This document shows, in pieces, positions 1 to 6,538 of a stretch of 10,298 bases of DNA (position 1 is the first letter of the stretch; the number at the start of each line of letters is the position of its first letter). Under the pieces are notes generated by a model. The model worked only from the letters and a program-made list of their open reading frames with translations. It was not told the origin of the DNA and did no database searches. The stretch lies in contig JAEZQV010000317.1 of assembly GCA_023441125.1 (NCBI GenBank), forward strand, positions 1 to 10,298, read 5' to 3'. Source of the stretch: Bacillota bacterium. GTDB lineage: Bacteria; Bacillota_C; Negativicutes; Sporomusales; Sporomusaceae. Both the position numbers and the translations under genes were made by a program.

Positions 1-2
1 CT

Positions 3-431
3 CTGGATAAAGCCAAATTTGCTTATGATTATGTATTTATTGACTGCCCGCCGTCTTTGGGTTTGTTGACGATTAATTCGTTGACGGCGGCCAACTCGGT
101 GCTGGTACCGATTCAGTGCGAATTTTATGCTTTGGAGGGCCTTACCCAGCTGATGAATACCATCAGTTTGGTGCAAAAGAATCTTAACCCGGTGCTGACT
201 CTGGAGGGCGTCGTCCTTACGATGTTCGATGCCCGGACCAATTTGTCAATCCAGGTTGTTGATGAAGTTAAGAATCATTTCCGTCATAAGGTTTATCAGA
301 CGATTATTCCCCGTAATGTCCGCCTGAGTGAAGCGCCCAGTCATGGTCAGCCGGTTATTAAATATGATCCAAAGTCTAAAGGGACGGAAGTATATTTTGA
401 TTTAGCGCGTGAGGTGATTGGCGATGAGTAA
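3..431 (+). CDS. parA: ParA/Soj chromosome-partitioning ATPase (3' part)
   Basis: This is the C-terminal 142 residues of a ParA/Soj ATPase; the frame is open to the left edge, so the N-terminus with the deviant Walker A motif lies outside the window. Visible are the Walker B stretch [10 protein letters not shown], the helix region around [17 protein letters not shown] that is typical of chromosomal Soj proteins, and the conserved C-terminal [15 protein letters not shown]. In the family, ATP-bound ParA dimers bind DNA non-specifically and cooperate with ParB at parS in origin segregation; in spore formers Soj also acts on DnaA and on sporulation. The stop codon overlaps the start of parB by 8 bases, so the two genes are surely co-transcribed and probably translationally coupled. 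The identification is very safe. Chromosomal Soj is favoured over a plasmid ParA by the parB partner and the Bacillus-type parS sites. Confidence 0.95.
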   Translation: MDKAKFAYDYVFIDCPPSLGLLTINSLTAANSVLVPIQCEFYALEGLTQLMNTISLVQKNLNPVLTLEGVVLTMFDARTNLSIQVVDEVKNHFRHKVYQTIIPRNVRLSEAPSHGQPVIKYDPKSKGTEVYFDLAREVIGDE

Positions 432-1341
432 ACGTGGTTTGGGCAGAGGCTTGGATGCTCTGTTTAGTGCTCCTAATACAGCGGTTGGCGTGGAGGGGAA
501 TGAACCTGTCAATGAAATACCAGTCGGTAATATTATTCCGAACCAGCATCAGCCACGGCGGGACTTTGATGAAGAAGCGCTGAGTGAACTGGCGCAGTCG
601 ATTAAACAGCACGGTGTCATTCAACCGGTTGTGGTCAGAAAAACATTAAGCGGCTATGAACTCGTAGCCGGCGAGCGCCGCTGGCGTGCTTCGCAAATTG
701 TGGGCTTAAAACAGATTCCGGCGGTTGTGCGCGAGTATACCGATGCGGAAATGATGGAAATTGCCTTGATTGAAAATTTGCAGCGGCAGAATCTTAATCC
801 CATTGAAGAAGCAATGGCTTTTCGCAGTCTGATGCTGGAGTTTGGTTTGACGCAGGAAGAGGTTGCCCAGCGTATCGGTCGCAGCCGGTCGATGATTGCC
901 AACATTGTCCGGTTGCTTAATCTTCACCAGGAAATACAGGCCTATGTTTCACGTGGAACATTATCTATGGGCCAGGCCAGACCGTTGCTGGCCTTGGAAG
1001 ATGCGGCGGTGCAGCTGGACGCCGCCAAGCAGATTATTGAAGAGGATCTGTCGGCCCGTGATGCGGAAGAATTGGTGCGCAGGCTGACGGCCCGGCGGCC
1101 GGCTAAAAAGACAGAGCCGGTGGAACAGACGCCGGCAGAAGATCATCAGTTTTTCATGAATGAATTCGAAGACCGTCTCAAACTATTGCTGGGTACCCAA
1201 GTCAAAATCAAACCGGGAAAATTGAAAAGCAAAATCGAAATTGAATATTATTCCAATGAAGATTTGGAACGAATTATGGAAATGTTGTCTACGCCGCCGG
1301 ACACACCGAATACTAAATTTCGGGGCCAGTTAGTTGTCTAA
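424..1341 (+). CDS. parB: ParB/Spo0J chromosome-partitioning CTPase and parS-binding protein
   Basis: A complete 305-residue ParB. The N-terminal [12 protein letters not shown] (about residues 3-14) is the region that contacts and stimulates ParA. The ParB/Srx-like CTP-binding domain follows, with NQHQPRRDF near 40-48 and the GERRWRA motif at 83-89. A helix-turn-helix ([16 protein letters not shown], about 142-157) recognises parS, and the C-terminal part should dimerise. Family knowledge: ParB loads as a clamp at parS, spreads in a CTP-dependent way and recruits SMC. I chose the ATG preceded by GAGGTG (411-416, 7-base gap). An in-frame TTG two codons upstream is possible but lacks a well-spaced ribosome site. 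The gene carries a parS site in its own coding sequence and another directly after its stop codon. The length is usual for the family. The symbol spo0J applies equally. Confidence 0.97.
   Translation: MSKRGLGRGLDALFSAPNTAVGVEGNEPVNEIPVGNIIPNQHQPRRDFDEEALSELAQSIKQHGVIQPVVVRKTLSGYELVAGERRWRASQIVGLKQIPAVVREYTDAEMMEIALIENLQRQNLNPIEEAMAFRSLMLEFGLTQEEVAQRIGRSRSMIANIVRLLNLHQEIQAYVSRGTLSMGQARPLLALEDAAVQLDAAKQIIEEDLSARDAEELVRRLTARRPAKKTEPVEQTPAEDHQFFMNEFEDRLKLLLGTQVKIKPGKLKSKIEIEYYSNEDLERIMEMLSTPPDTPNTKFRGQLVV
945..960. other. parS: parS centromere-like site inside parB
   Basis: The sequence is TGTTTCACGTGGAACA. Its reverse complement, TGTTCCACGTGAAACA, is the form known from the spo0J gene of Bacillus subtilis and fits the consensus TGTTNCACGTGAAACA exactly. 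It lies in the codons for V-S-R-G-T just before [10 protein letters not shown]. Spo0J genes of other Firmicutes carry their internal parS in this region of the gene, so the position looks conserved (from memory). It should be a ParB loading site. Confidence 0.9.
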
Positions 1342-1348
1342 GCGCGCG

Positions 1349-1364
1349 TGTTTCACGTGAAACA
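1349..1364. other. parS: parS site, perfect palindrome, downstream of parB
   Basis: TGTTTCACGTGAAACA is a perfect 16-base palindrome and matches the Bacillus consensus TGTTNCACGTGAAACA at every position. It begins 8 bases after the parB stop and lies in the 62-base gap before aspA. This is the second site in about 400 bases, as expected for an origin-proximal parS cluster. It also lies where any aspA promoter would have to be, so ParB binding there could affect local transcription; that last point is inference. Confidence 0.95.
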
Positions 1365-1403
1365 ATAAGTAAAATACTTGTTGGCTAACGGAGGTGTAGT
1401 TGG

Positions 1404-2801
1404 ATGCGCATGGAAAAAGATTTGCTGGGTGAGCGGGAAGTGCCGGCAGCAGTGTACTATGGCATACATACTTTGCGGGCAATGGAAAATTTTCCGTTAT
1501 CCGGTTATAAGGTTTCCCCGGTTTTGCTTAAAGCCATAACATTAATCAAAAAAGCGGCGGCTGAAGTAAATGCAGAACTTGGCTATTTGTCCCAGGAAAA
1601 AAGCCTGGCTATTGCGCAAGCGGCCGCTGAAGTGATAAGTGGGCAGTGGCAGGAGCACTTTGTGGTCGATGCCTTGCAGGGAGGCGCGGGGACATCGACC
1701 AATATGAATGTCAATGAGGTGTTGGCCAATCGGGCCATCGAATTATTAGGTGGACAGCGGGGCGAGTATAATCTGGTACACCCGCTAAATGACGTAAATA
1801 TGCATCAGTCGACAAATGATGTCTATCCCACCGCCCTAAGGATTGCCGCCATTTGGCTGCTGAAGCCGTTAAGCGAGGGGTGCGCGGCGCTGCAGGAAGC
1901 TTTGCAGGCCAAGGAAGCAGAATTTGCCGGCGTCATAAAGGTTGGCCGGACAGAAATGCAGGATGCCGTACCGATTATGCTGGGGCAGGAGTTTAGCGCC
2001 TATGCCGGGGCTATTGCCCGGGACCGCTGGCGGCTGTATAAGGTGGAAGAGCGGCTGCGGCAGGCGGCGTTGGGGGGAACGGCGATTGGTACAGGGATTA
2101 ATGCGGATAAAAAGTATATCTTTATGGTGAATGACCGGGTTCGTCAATACGCCGGCATTGGCTTGGCCAGAGCGGAAAATATGATTGATGTAATCCAAAA
2201 TACAGATGTATTTGTGGAAGTATCCGGGCTGTTAAAGGCGCTGGCCGTTAACCTGGGGAAAATCGCTCATGACCTGCGCCTGATGTCATCCGGGCCGCGG
2301 ACCGGCTTTGGTGAGCTTAGCCTGCCGGAACGGCAGGCCGGCTCTTCTATCATGCCGGGTAAAGTAAACCCCATCATTCCGGAAGCAGTTAATCAGGCTG
2401 CCTTTCATGTGATGGCTGCAGATATGGCCATCGCCATGGCGGCGCAATCCGGGCAACTGGAATTGAATGCGTTTATGCCGCTGATTGCCCATCATCTGTT
2501 AGATAGCCTGAAAATCCTGACCAATGCCGTACATATTCTTAATGAATTCTGTATACAGGGGATAACGGCCAATGCGGAACGCTGTCGGGAACTGTTGCAA
2601 ACTAGCCAGGTCAGCGTCACTGCACTGGTGCCGCATATCGGTTATGATCTAGCCTCGCAGGTCGCCCGCCAGGCGAATGAACAGAATATGACCGTACGGG
2701 CAGCCGCGCTAGCGCTGGCTGTACTGCCTGAAGATAAACTTGACGCCATTCTCGATCCGCGGGCTATGACCAGACCAGGAATTACCGGAGCACCAAAATA
2801 G
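1404..2801 (+). CDS. aspA: Aspartate ammonia-lyase (aspartase)
   Basis: A 465-residue member of the fumarase/aspartase superfamily, which converts L-aspartate to fumarate and ammonia in the cytoplasm. The N-terminus (KDLLGEREVPAAVYYGIHTL) is the aspartase-type opening. Conserved blocks follow: GTSTNMNVNE at about 96-105, HQSTNDVYPT at about 134-143, TEMQDAVPIMLGQEF at about 183-197, and the superfamily signature GSSIMPGKVNP at 313-323, whose second serine (S315) corresponds to the catalytic base on the flexible loop. The length is close to other aspartases (about 470-480). The start is the ATG with GGAGGTG 7 bases upstream; an ATG two codons later is too far from it. Only 13 bases separate the stop from hydF, and the hydF ribosome site touches the stop codon, so the two are an operon. 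Fumarase C is the main alternative, but the N-terminus and the hydF context favour AspA. Confidence 0.92.
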   Translation: MRMEKDLLGEREVPAAVYYGIHTLRAMENFPLSGYKVSPVLLKAITLIKKAAAEVNAELGYLSQEKSLAIAQAAAEVISGQWQEHFVVDALQGGAGTSTNMNVNEVLANRAIELLGGQRGEYNLVHPLNDVNMHQSTNDVYPTALRIAAIWLLKPLSEGCAALQEALQAKEAEFAGVIKVGRTEMQDAVPIMLGQEFSAYAGAIARDRWRLYKVEERLRQAALGGTAIGTGINADKKYIFMVNDRVRQYAGIGLARAENMIDVIQNTDVFVEVSGLLKALAVNLGKIAHDLRLMSSGPRTGFGELSLPERQAGSSIMPGKVNPIIPEAVNQAAFHVMAADMAIAMAAQSGQLELNAFMPLIAHHLLDSLKILTNAVHILNEFCIQGITANAERCRELLQTSQVSVTALVPHIGYDLASQVARQANEQNMTVRAAALALAVLPEDKLDAILDPRAMTRPGITGAPK

Positions 2802-2814
2802 GGAGGATACAATT

Positions 2815-4038
2815 ATGCAAGAAACGCCAAAAGGCTCACGCCTGCATATTGCTATTTTTGGCCGTCGCAATGCAGGTAAATCCAGTTTGATTAATGCCCT
2901 GACCAGCCAGGATATTGCCTTGGTATCGAATGTGCCGGGAACGACGACTGATCCGGTCTATAAGGCCATGGAAATATTGCCGATTGGTCCGGTCATGATT
3001 ATTGACACGGCCGGTATCGACGATGTCGGCGACTTAGGGGCGCTAAGGGTGGAACGTACCATGCAGGTGCTCAACAAAACTGACCTGGCTGTAGTGGTAA
3101 TAGAACCGGAATTAGGCGTAACGGCTTTTGAGGAAGAACTTGTCCACCAAATCCGCAAACGCGGCCTGCCGATTGCCGGCGTGATCAACAAAAGTGACAT
3201 AACAGCGGTTCCCGCCGACATAGCAGCCAACTGGAGCGCAGCTTTGGAGTTGGCGTTGATACCGATCAGTGCCAAAACCGGCCAGGGAATCGAAGAACTG
3301 AAACGGCTGATGATCAAGCTGGCGCCGGACGACTGGGAGGGACCGCCGCTCATTGGCGACCTGGTCTCGCCGGGAGATACGGTTGTATTGGTAGTGCCCA
3401 TTGATTTGGCGGCACCGAAGGGGCGATTGATTCTGCCGCAGGTGCAAACCATCCGGGACTTGCTGGATAATGACGCCTGCGCCGTAGTCGTAAAGGAACG
3501 GGAATTAAAAGAAGCGCTGGCGGGCTTAAAACAGCCGCCCAGGCTGGTAGTGACCGACTCGCAGGAATTTATGAAAGTGGGAGCGGATACGCCGCCCGGA
3601 GTAAAACTGACTTCATTTTCGATTTTGATGGCCAGGCATAAAGGCGATTTGGAGACCTTGGTGACCGGCGCCAAAGCCATTGAAAGCCTGCAGCCCGGGG
3701 ACAAGGTGCTGATCGCCGAAGGCTGCACGCATCATAAACAGGCGGATGATATCGGCAGAGTGAAAATACCCCGTTGGCTCAGGCAGGCAGTGGGCGGGGA
3801 ACTGGATTTTGCATGGGTAGCAGGGGGGACCTTTCCGCCGGATTTAAGTCAATACAAGTTAATCGTACACTGTGGGGCCTGTATGCTCAACCGCCGGGAA
3901 ATGCTCTACCGGCTGGCAACGGCGCGGGAAGCCGGTGTGCCGATTGTTAATTATGGTCTGCTGATTGCCCAGGTTCATGGTATTTTACACCGGGCGCTAG
4001 CGCCATTTCCGCTGGCGCAGATGATTCTGGAAGAGTGA
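2815..4038 (+). CDS. hydF: HydF, [FeFe]-hydrogenase H-cluster maturation GTPase
   Basis: A 407-residue HydF, the scaffold/carrier on which the 2Fe subcluster of [FeFe]-hydrogenase is assembled and passed to apo-HydA. The N-terminal GTPase domain shows the P-loop GRRNAGKS (16-23), a switch region PGTTTDP (41-47), DTAG (64-67) and NKSD (125-128). The C-terminal cluster-binding domain carries C304-T-H306, then 45 residues, then H352-C-G-A-C356, which is the CxH...HCxxC pattern that binds the [4Fe-4S] cluster in HydF and separates it from Era/EngA-type GTPases. The length matches the family (about 400-410). The ribosome site GGAGG lies 8 bases before the ATG. It sits in a run with aspA upstream and a NifS-like gene overlapping its end. 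The radical-SAM partners HydE and HydG and the hydrogenase itself are not in the window and must be encoded elsewhere if the pathway works. Confidence 0.96.
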   Translation: MQETPKGSRLHIAIFGRRNAGKSSLINALTSQDIALVSNVPGTTTDPVYKAMEILPIGPVMIIDTAGIDDVGDLGALRVERTMQVLNKTDLAVVVIEPELGVTAFEEELVHQIRKRGLPIAGVINKSDITAVPADIAANWSAALELALIPISAKTGQGIEELKRLMIKLAPDDWEGPPLIGDLVSPGDTVVLVVPIDLAAPKGRLILPQVQTIRDLLDNDACAVVVKERELKEALAGLKQPPRLVVTDSQEFMKVGADTPPGVKLTSFSILMARHKGDLETLVTGAKAIESLQPGDKVLIAEGCTHHKQADDIGRVKIPRWLRQAVGGELDFAWVAGGTFPPDLSQYKLIVHCGACMLNRREMLYRLATAREAGVPIVNYGLLIAQVHGILHRALAPFPLAQMILEE

Positions 4039-4049
4039 GGGAACCGACT

Positions 4050-5195
4050 GTGATTTATCTTGATAATGCGGCCACAACCTGGCCCAAGCCGGAAAGTGTT
4101 TATCAGGCGGTGGATCATTGCCTGCGTACCATGGGGGCCAATCCCGGCCGCGGCGGGCACAGTATGGCACGGGCCGCCAGTATGCTGCTCTACGAGACAC
4201 GGGAAGCCCTGGCGGAGCTATTTGGCATTATGGATGCCAATCAGCTTGTGTTTACGCATAATGCCACAGATGCTATCAGTATGGCCGTATTCGGCATTAT
4301 CAGTCCCGGTGATACACTGGTAACAACGGCTATGGAACATAATGCCGTGGCCAGAGCGGTGCGTATTGCCGAGTCGCGCGGTGCCAAAGTAGTCATAATA
4401 CCCTGCAGCCCGGCCGGACTGCTCGATATGGATGCCATGGCCGCTGCTGTCAGACAAAAACCCAAAGCAGTTGTTATGAGTCATGCGTCCAATGTTACCG
4501 GTGCCATTATGCCGGTAAGCGATGTGGGCGAGCTGACAAAAAAATTCGGGGTGACCCTGGTGGTGGATGCCGCTCAAACCGCCGGCGTAGAGGAGATTAA
4601 TGTCAATGCGATGGGCATTGATCTGTTGGCCTTTAGCGGGCATAAAGGCTTGCTGGGGCCACAGGGCACCGGCGGACTGTACGTCAGGGAAGATATTGCC
4701 GTTAAGCCCCTCCGGGCAGGCGGTACCGGCAGTTTATCCGAATCAGATATTCAGCCGGAATTTATGCCGGACAGACTGGAAAGCGGCACGCCGAACACGC
4801 CGGGCATTGCCGGACTAAAAGCCGGCGTGGACTTTATCCTGGCAACAGGACGAGCTGCTATTCAAGCCAGAGAGACGGCATTAACCCAGCAATTGCTAAC
4901 CGGGCTCAAGTCAATCGCCGCTGTCAGCGTGTATGGCCGGCCAGGCAGGAAAGATCATACCGCGGTCGTGTCTTTTACCGTGGAAGGGGTAGACTGCGGC
5001 CAACTGGCTCATGCGCTTGACCGGGATTATGGCATCGCCTGTCGCTCGGGTTTGCACTGCGCCCCCTGGGCTCATCAGACTTTGGGCACGCTGCAAACCG
5101 GAACGGTGCGTTTCAGCCCGGGCTATTTTAATACCGAGGAGGAAATCGGGCTGGCAATTGCTGCTGTCAGGGCATGCGCCGCTCGGGAAGGATGA
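4050..5195 (+). CDS. NifS-like class V aminotransferase / cysteine desulfurase family protein
   Basis: About 381 residues, PLP-dependent, of the aminotransferase class V fold. It begins MIYLDNAATTWPKPE, typical of the subfamily near Enterococcus EF2568 (TIGR01977 type, from memory). EHN at about 96-98, DAAQTAG at about 173-179 and SGHKGLLGPQGTG with the PLP-binding lysine near K199 are all present. RSGLHCAPWAHQTLGT near 332-347 contains the active-site cysteine (about C337) in the SufS/selenocysteine-lyase-like HCAP context. The reaction is probably removal of sulfur (or selenium) from cysteine (or selenocysteine). I prefer the GTG at 4050, with GAGG 9 bases upstream; a GTG at 4035, overlapping the hydF stop, would add five residues. 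The gene follows hydF with almost no gap and may supply sulfur for Fe-S assembly. Nearby selA/selB make a selenium role a real alternative. The substrate cannot be settled from the sequence. Confidence 0.88.
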   Translation: MIYLDNAATTWPKPESVYQAVDHCLRTMGANPGRGGHSMARAASMLLYETREALAELFGIMDANQLVFTHNATDAISMAVFGIISPGDTLVTTAMEHNAVARAVRIAESRGAKVVIIPCSPAGLLDMDAMAAAVRQKPKAVVMSHASNVTGAIMPVSDVGELTKKFGVTLVVDAAQTAGVEEINVNAMGIDLLAFSGHKGLLGPQGTGGLYVREDIAVKPLRAGGTGSLSESDIQPEFMPDRLESGTPNTPGIAGLKAGVDFILATGRAAIQARETALTQQLLTGLKSIAAVSVYGRPGRKDHTAVVSFTVEGVDCGQLAHALDRDYGIACRSGLHCAPWAHQTLGTLQTGTVRFSPGYFNTEEEIGLAIAAVRACAAREG

Positions 5196-5199
5196 AGGA

Positions 5200-5892
5200 A
5201 TGAAAGGTACACTGGTTAACGCCGCCGCCGTCATTGCCGGCTCTGGTATAGGTCTGGCGCTTAAAAGCGGGATTCCGGCCAAATATCAACATACCATTAT
5301 GCAGGGCATGGCCTTGGCAGTCGGTGTTATTGGACTGCAAATGGCATTTAAAACACAAAATATATTAATTGTTATTCTAGGCATTGCTGTCGGCGCCATA
5401 ATTGGCGAGGCATTGAATATCGACGCCGGCTTGAACAAAGCCGGCGCCTGGCTGTCGGCCAAAGTAGGCGGAGAAGGACAAGGCGGGCAAGGTAATATCG
5501 GCCAAGGCTTTGTAACTGCCAGCCTGGTGTATTGCATTGGTGCCATGGCTGTAATTGGCGCCATACAGGACGGTTTAACAGGCGATACCAGTACGCTGTA
5601 CGCAAAGTCTTTGCTCGACGGAATAACCGCAGTGGTCTTTAGCTCCAGCCTGGGCCTGGGCGTTGCCTTTTCCAGTGTGTCTATTCTGATATACCAGGGC
5701 AGTATCACCCTGCTGGCCGGATTTTTCAGTGCTGTGCTGTCCGACAGAGTAATTGCCGAATTAACAGCAACAGGCGGGATTCTTATCGTCGGAGTGAGCA
5801 TACTAATGTTGGAAATAAAAAAAATAAAGCTGGCCAATCTGCTGCCAGCCATACCGGCGGCAGCAGTTATTGCGCATTTTTGGCCGCTATAG
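5200..5892 (+). CDS. DUF554 (YdfK/YqgA-like) integral membrane protein
   Basis: A 230-residue very hydrophobic protein of the DUF554 family, function unknown. Membrane segments are plausible at about 5-21, 34-50, 54-70, 104-122, 140-164, 166-182, 190-205 and 211-228. The conserved family block is visible: FVTASLVYCIGAMAVIGAIQ followed by DGLTGD (about 104-129), a short glycine-rich hydrophilic loop (about 89-103) before it, and NIDAGL at about 73-78. The start is the ATG 4 bases after the stop of the NifS-like gene, with GGGAAGG 8 bases upstream; the open frame further left is only an overlap with the upstream gene. Tight spacing suggests co-transcription with aspA-hydF. Whether it is linked in function to that block cannot be told; a transport or ion-related role has been guessed for such proteins but is not shown here. 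Confidence 0.9.
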   Translation: MKGTLVNAAAVIAGSGIGLALKSGIPAKYQHTIMQGMALAVGVIGLQMAFKTQNILIVILGIAVGAIIGEALNIDAGLNKAGAWLSAKVGGEGQGGQGNIGQGFVTASLVYCIGAMAVIGAIQDGLTGDTSTLYAKSLLDGITAVVFSSSLGLGVAFSSVSILIYQGSITLLAGFFSAVLSDRVIAELTATGGILIVGVSILMLEIKKIKLANLLPAIPAAAVIAHFWPL

Positions 5893-5934
5893 GGGAAATG
5901 CAGCCTGGCTGTAAAATAAAAGAAAGGTGTTGCA

Positions 5935-6453
5935 ATGACTACCATGGATTTGTCACAATATACCGGCTTCATTACGGCTAACTTACCGTATATTTTGCTT
6001 ATTCTTACAGCATTAATTTTTCTGGCATTACTTGTTTTTATTAACGTCAGTATTAAAATGAGCAGGCTGAATAAACGCTACCGGACCATGATGGCGGGTA
6101 TGGAAGGCGGCAATATAGAAACTTTGCTTACCGGTCATATCGCGGAAGTCCGCACGGCGATGAATAAAGTCAATCAACTGGAAGGGGAATATCGCCGGCT
6201 GGATGCGATCGCGGCCGCAGCGATTCAATCGGTGGGCGTTGTTCGTTTCAACGCCTTTGAAGATACCGGCAGCGACCTGAGTTTCGCGCTGGCGCTGCTG
6301 GACGGTAAGAAAAACGGCGTTGTTTTATCAAGTATCTATGGCCGGAACGAATCAAGGGTATATGCCAAACCGGTTGTCAACGGACAGTCCTCCTACTATT
6401 TAACCGATGAAGAAAAAGCCGCTCTTACCAAGGCGCTGGAAAAAAAATCATAA
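5935..6453 (+). CDS. DUF4446 family membrane-anchored protein
   Basis: A 172-residue protein with one strong membrane segment near the N-terminus (about 18-40, PYILLILTALIFLALLVFIN) followed by a basic stretch (KMSRLNKRYR). A likely coiled or helical linker (about 60-95) leads to a conserved C-terminal domain with VGVVRFNAFEDTGSDLSFAL at about 100-119 and VVLSSIYGRNESRVYAKPV at about 129-147. That block is the DUF4446 signature. The family is often found next to parB in clostridia and related bacteria (from memory), and its function is unknown. Here the metabolic block separates it from parB. The start ATG has AAAGGTG 5 bases upstream. The predicted topology is a short outside N-terminus with the conserved domain in the cytoplasm (positive-inside rule). 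Its stop is directly followed by the promoter for the M23 gene. Confidence 0.88.
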   Translation: MTTMDLSQYTGFITANLPYILLILTALIFLALLVFINVSIKMSRLNKRYRTMMAGMEGGNIETLLTGHIAEVRTAMNKVNQLEGEYRRLDAIAAAAIQSVGVVRFNAFEDTGSDLSFALALLDGKKNGVVLSSIYGRNESRVYAKPVVNGQSSYYLTDEEKAALTKALEKKS

Positions 6454-6457
6454 ATTA

Positions 6458-6486
6458 GCAGGATTTATTATGGCTTTGGCGAATAA
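6458..6486 (+). promoter_or_regulatory. Sigma-H (Spo0H)-type promoter for the M23 peptidase gene
   Basis: GCAGGATTT (6458-6466), an 11-base spacer, then GGCGAATAA (6478-6486). This fits the sigma-H consensus RnAGGAwww / RnnGAAT, and the AGGA-to-GAAT distance of 21 bases equals that of the well-known B. subtilis spoVG promoter as I remember it. It is intergenic, begins 4 bases after the DUF4446 stop, and points to the M23 gene about 50 bases downstream. A second copy of the pattern lies before selA. Confidence 0.75.
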
Positions 6487-6523
6487 TATCACAGTTGAGC
6501 GTTAATTGCATGTTTTTTTAGAA

Positions 6524-6534
6524 AAGAAGGTGAT
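6524..6534 (+). promoter_or_regulatory. Strong ribosome binding site deciding a TTG start
   Basis: AAGAAGGTGAT differs at one base from the full anti-Shine-Dalgarno complement AAGGAGGTGAT. Its core ends 8 bases before the TTG at 6539 but only 2 bases before the ATG at 6533, which lies inside it. This makes TTG at 6539 the likely start. Confidence 0.65.
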
Positions 6535-6538
6535 GTTG

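Noticed and set aside
1365..1396. Possible sigma-A -10 (TAAAAT, 1370-1375) and a Rex-like partial inverted repeat (GTTGGCTAAC) before aspA
   Set aside because: No -35 at a proper distance, and the inverted repeat is too short and lacks the flanks of a Rex operator.
2481..2520. Minus-strand AGGATTTT resembling the sigma-H -35
   Set aside because: It lies inside aspA and has no GAAT at the required distance.
2958..3728. Long minus-strand open frame opposite hydF (256 codons)
   Set aside because: Serine/proline-rich low-complexity product typical of the antisense of a GC-rich gene; hydF on the + strand is certain.
5011..5199. N-terminal extension of the DUF554 gene within the same open frame
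   Set aside because: It overlaps the conserved C-terminus of the NifS-like enzyme, and the ATG at 5200 has a proper ribosome site and gives the usual family length.
5286..5972. Long minus-strand open frame opposite the DUF554 gene
   Set aside because: The + strand product matches the DUF554 family along its whole length; the reverse frame has no recognisable domain or ribosome site.
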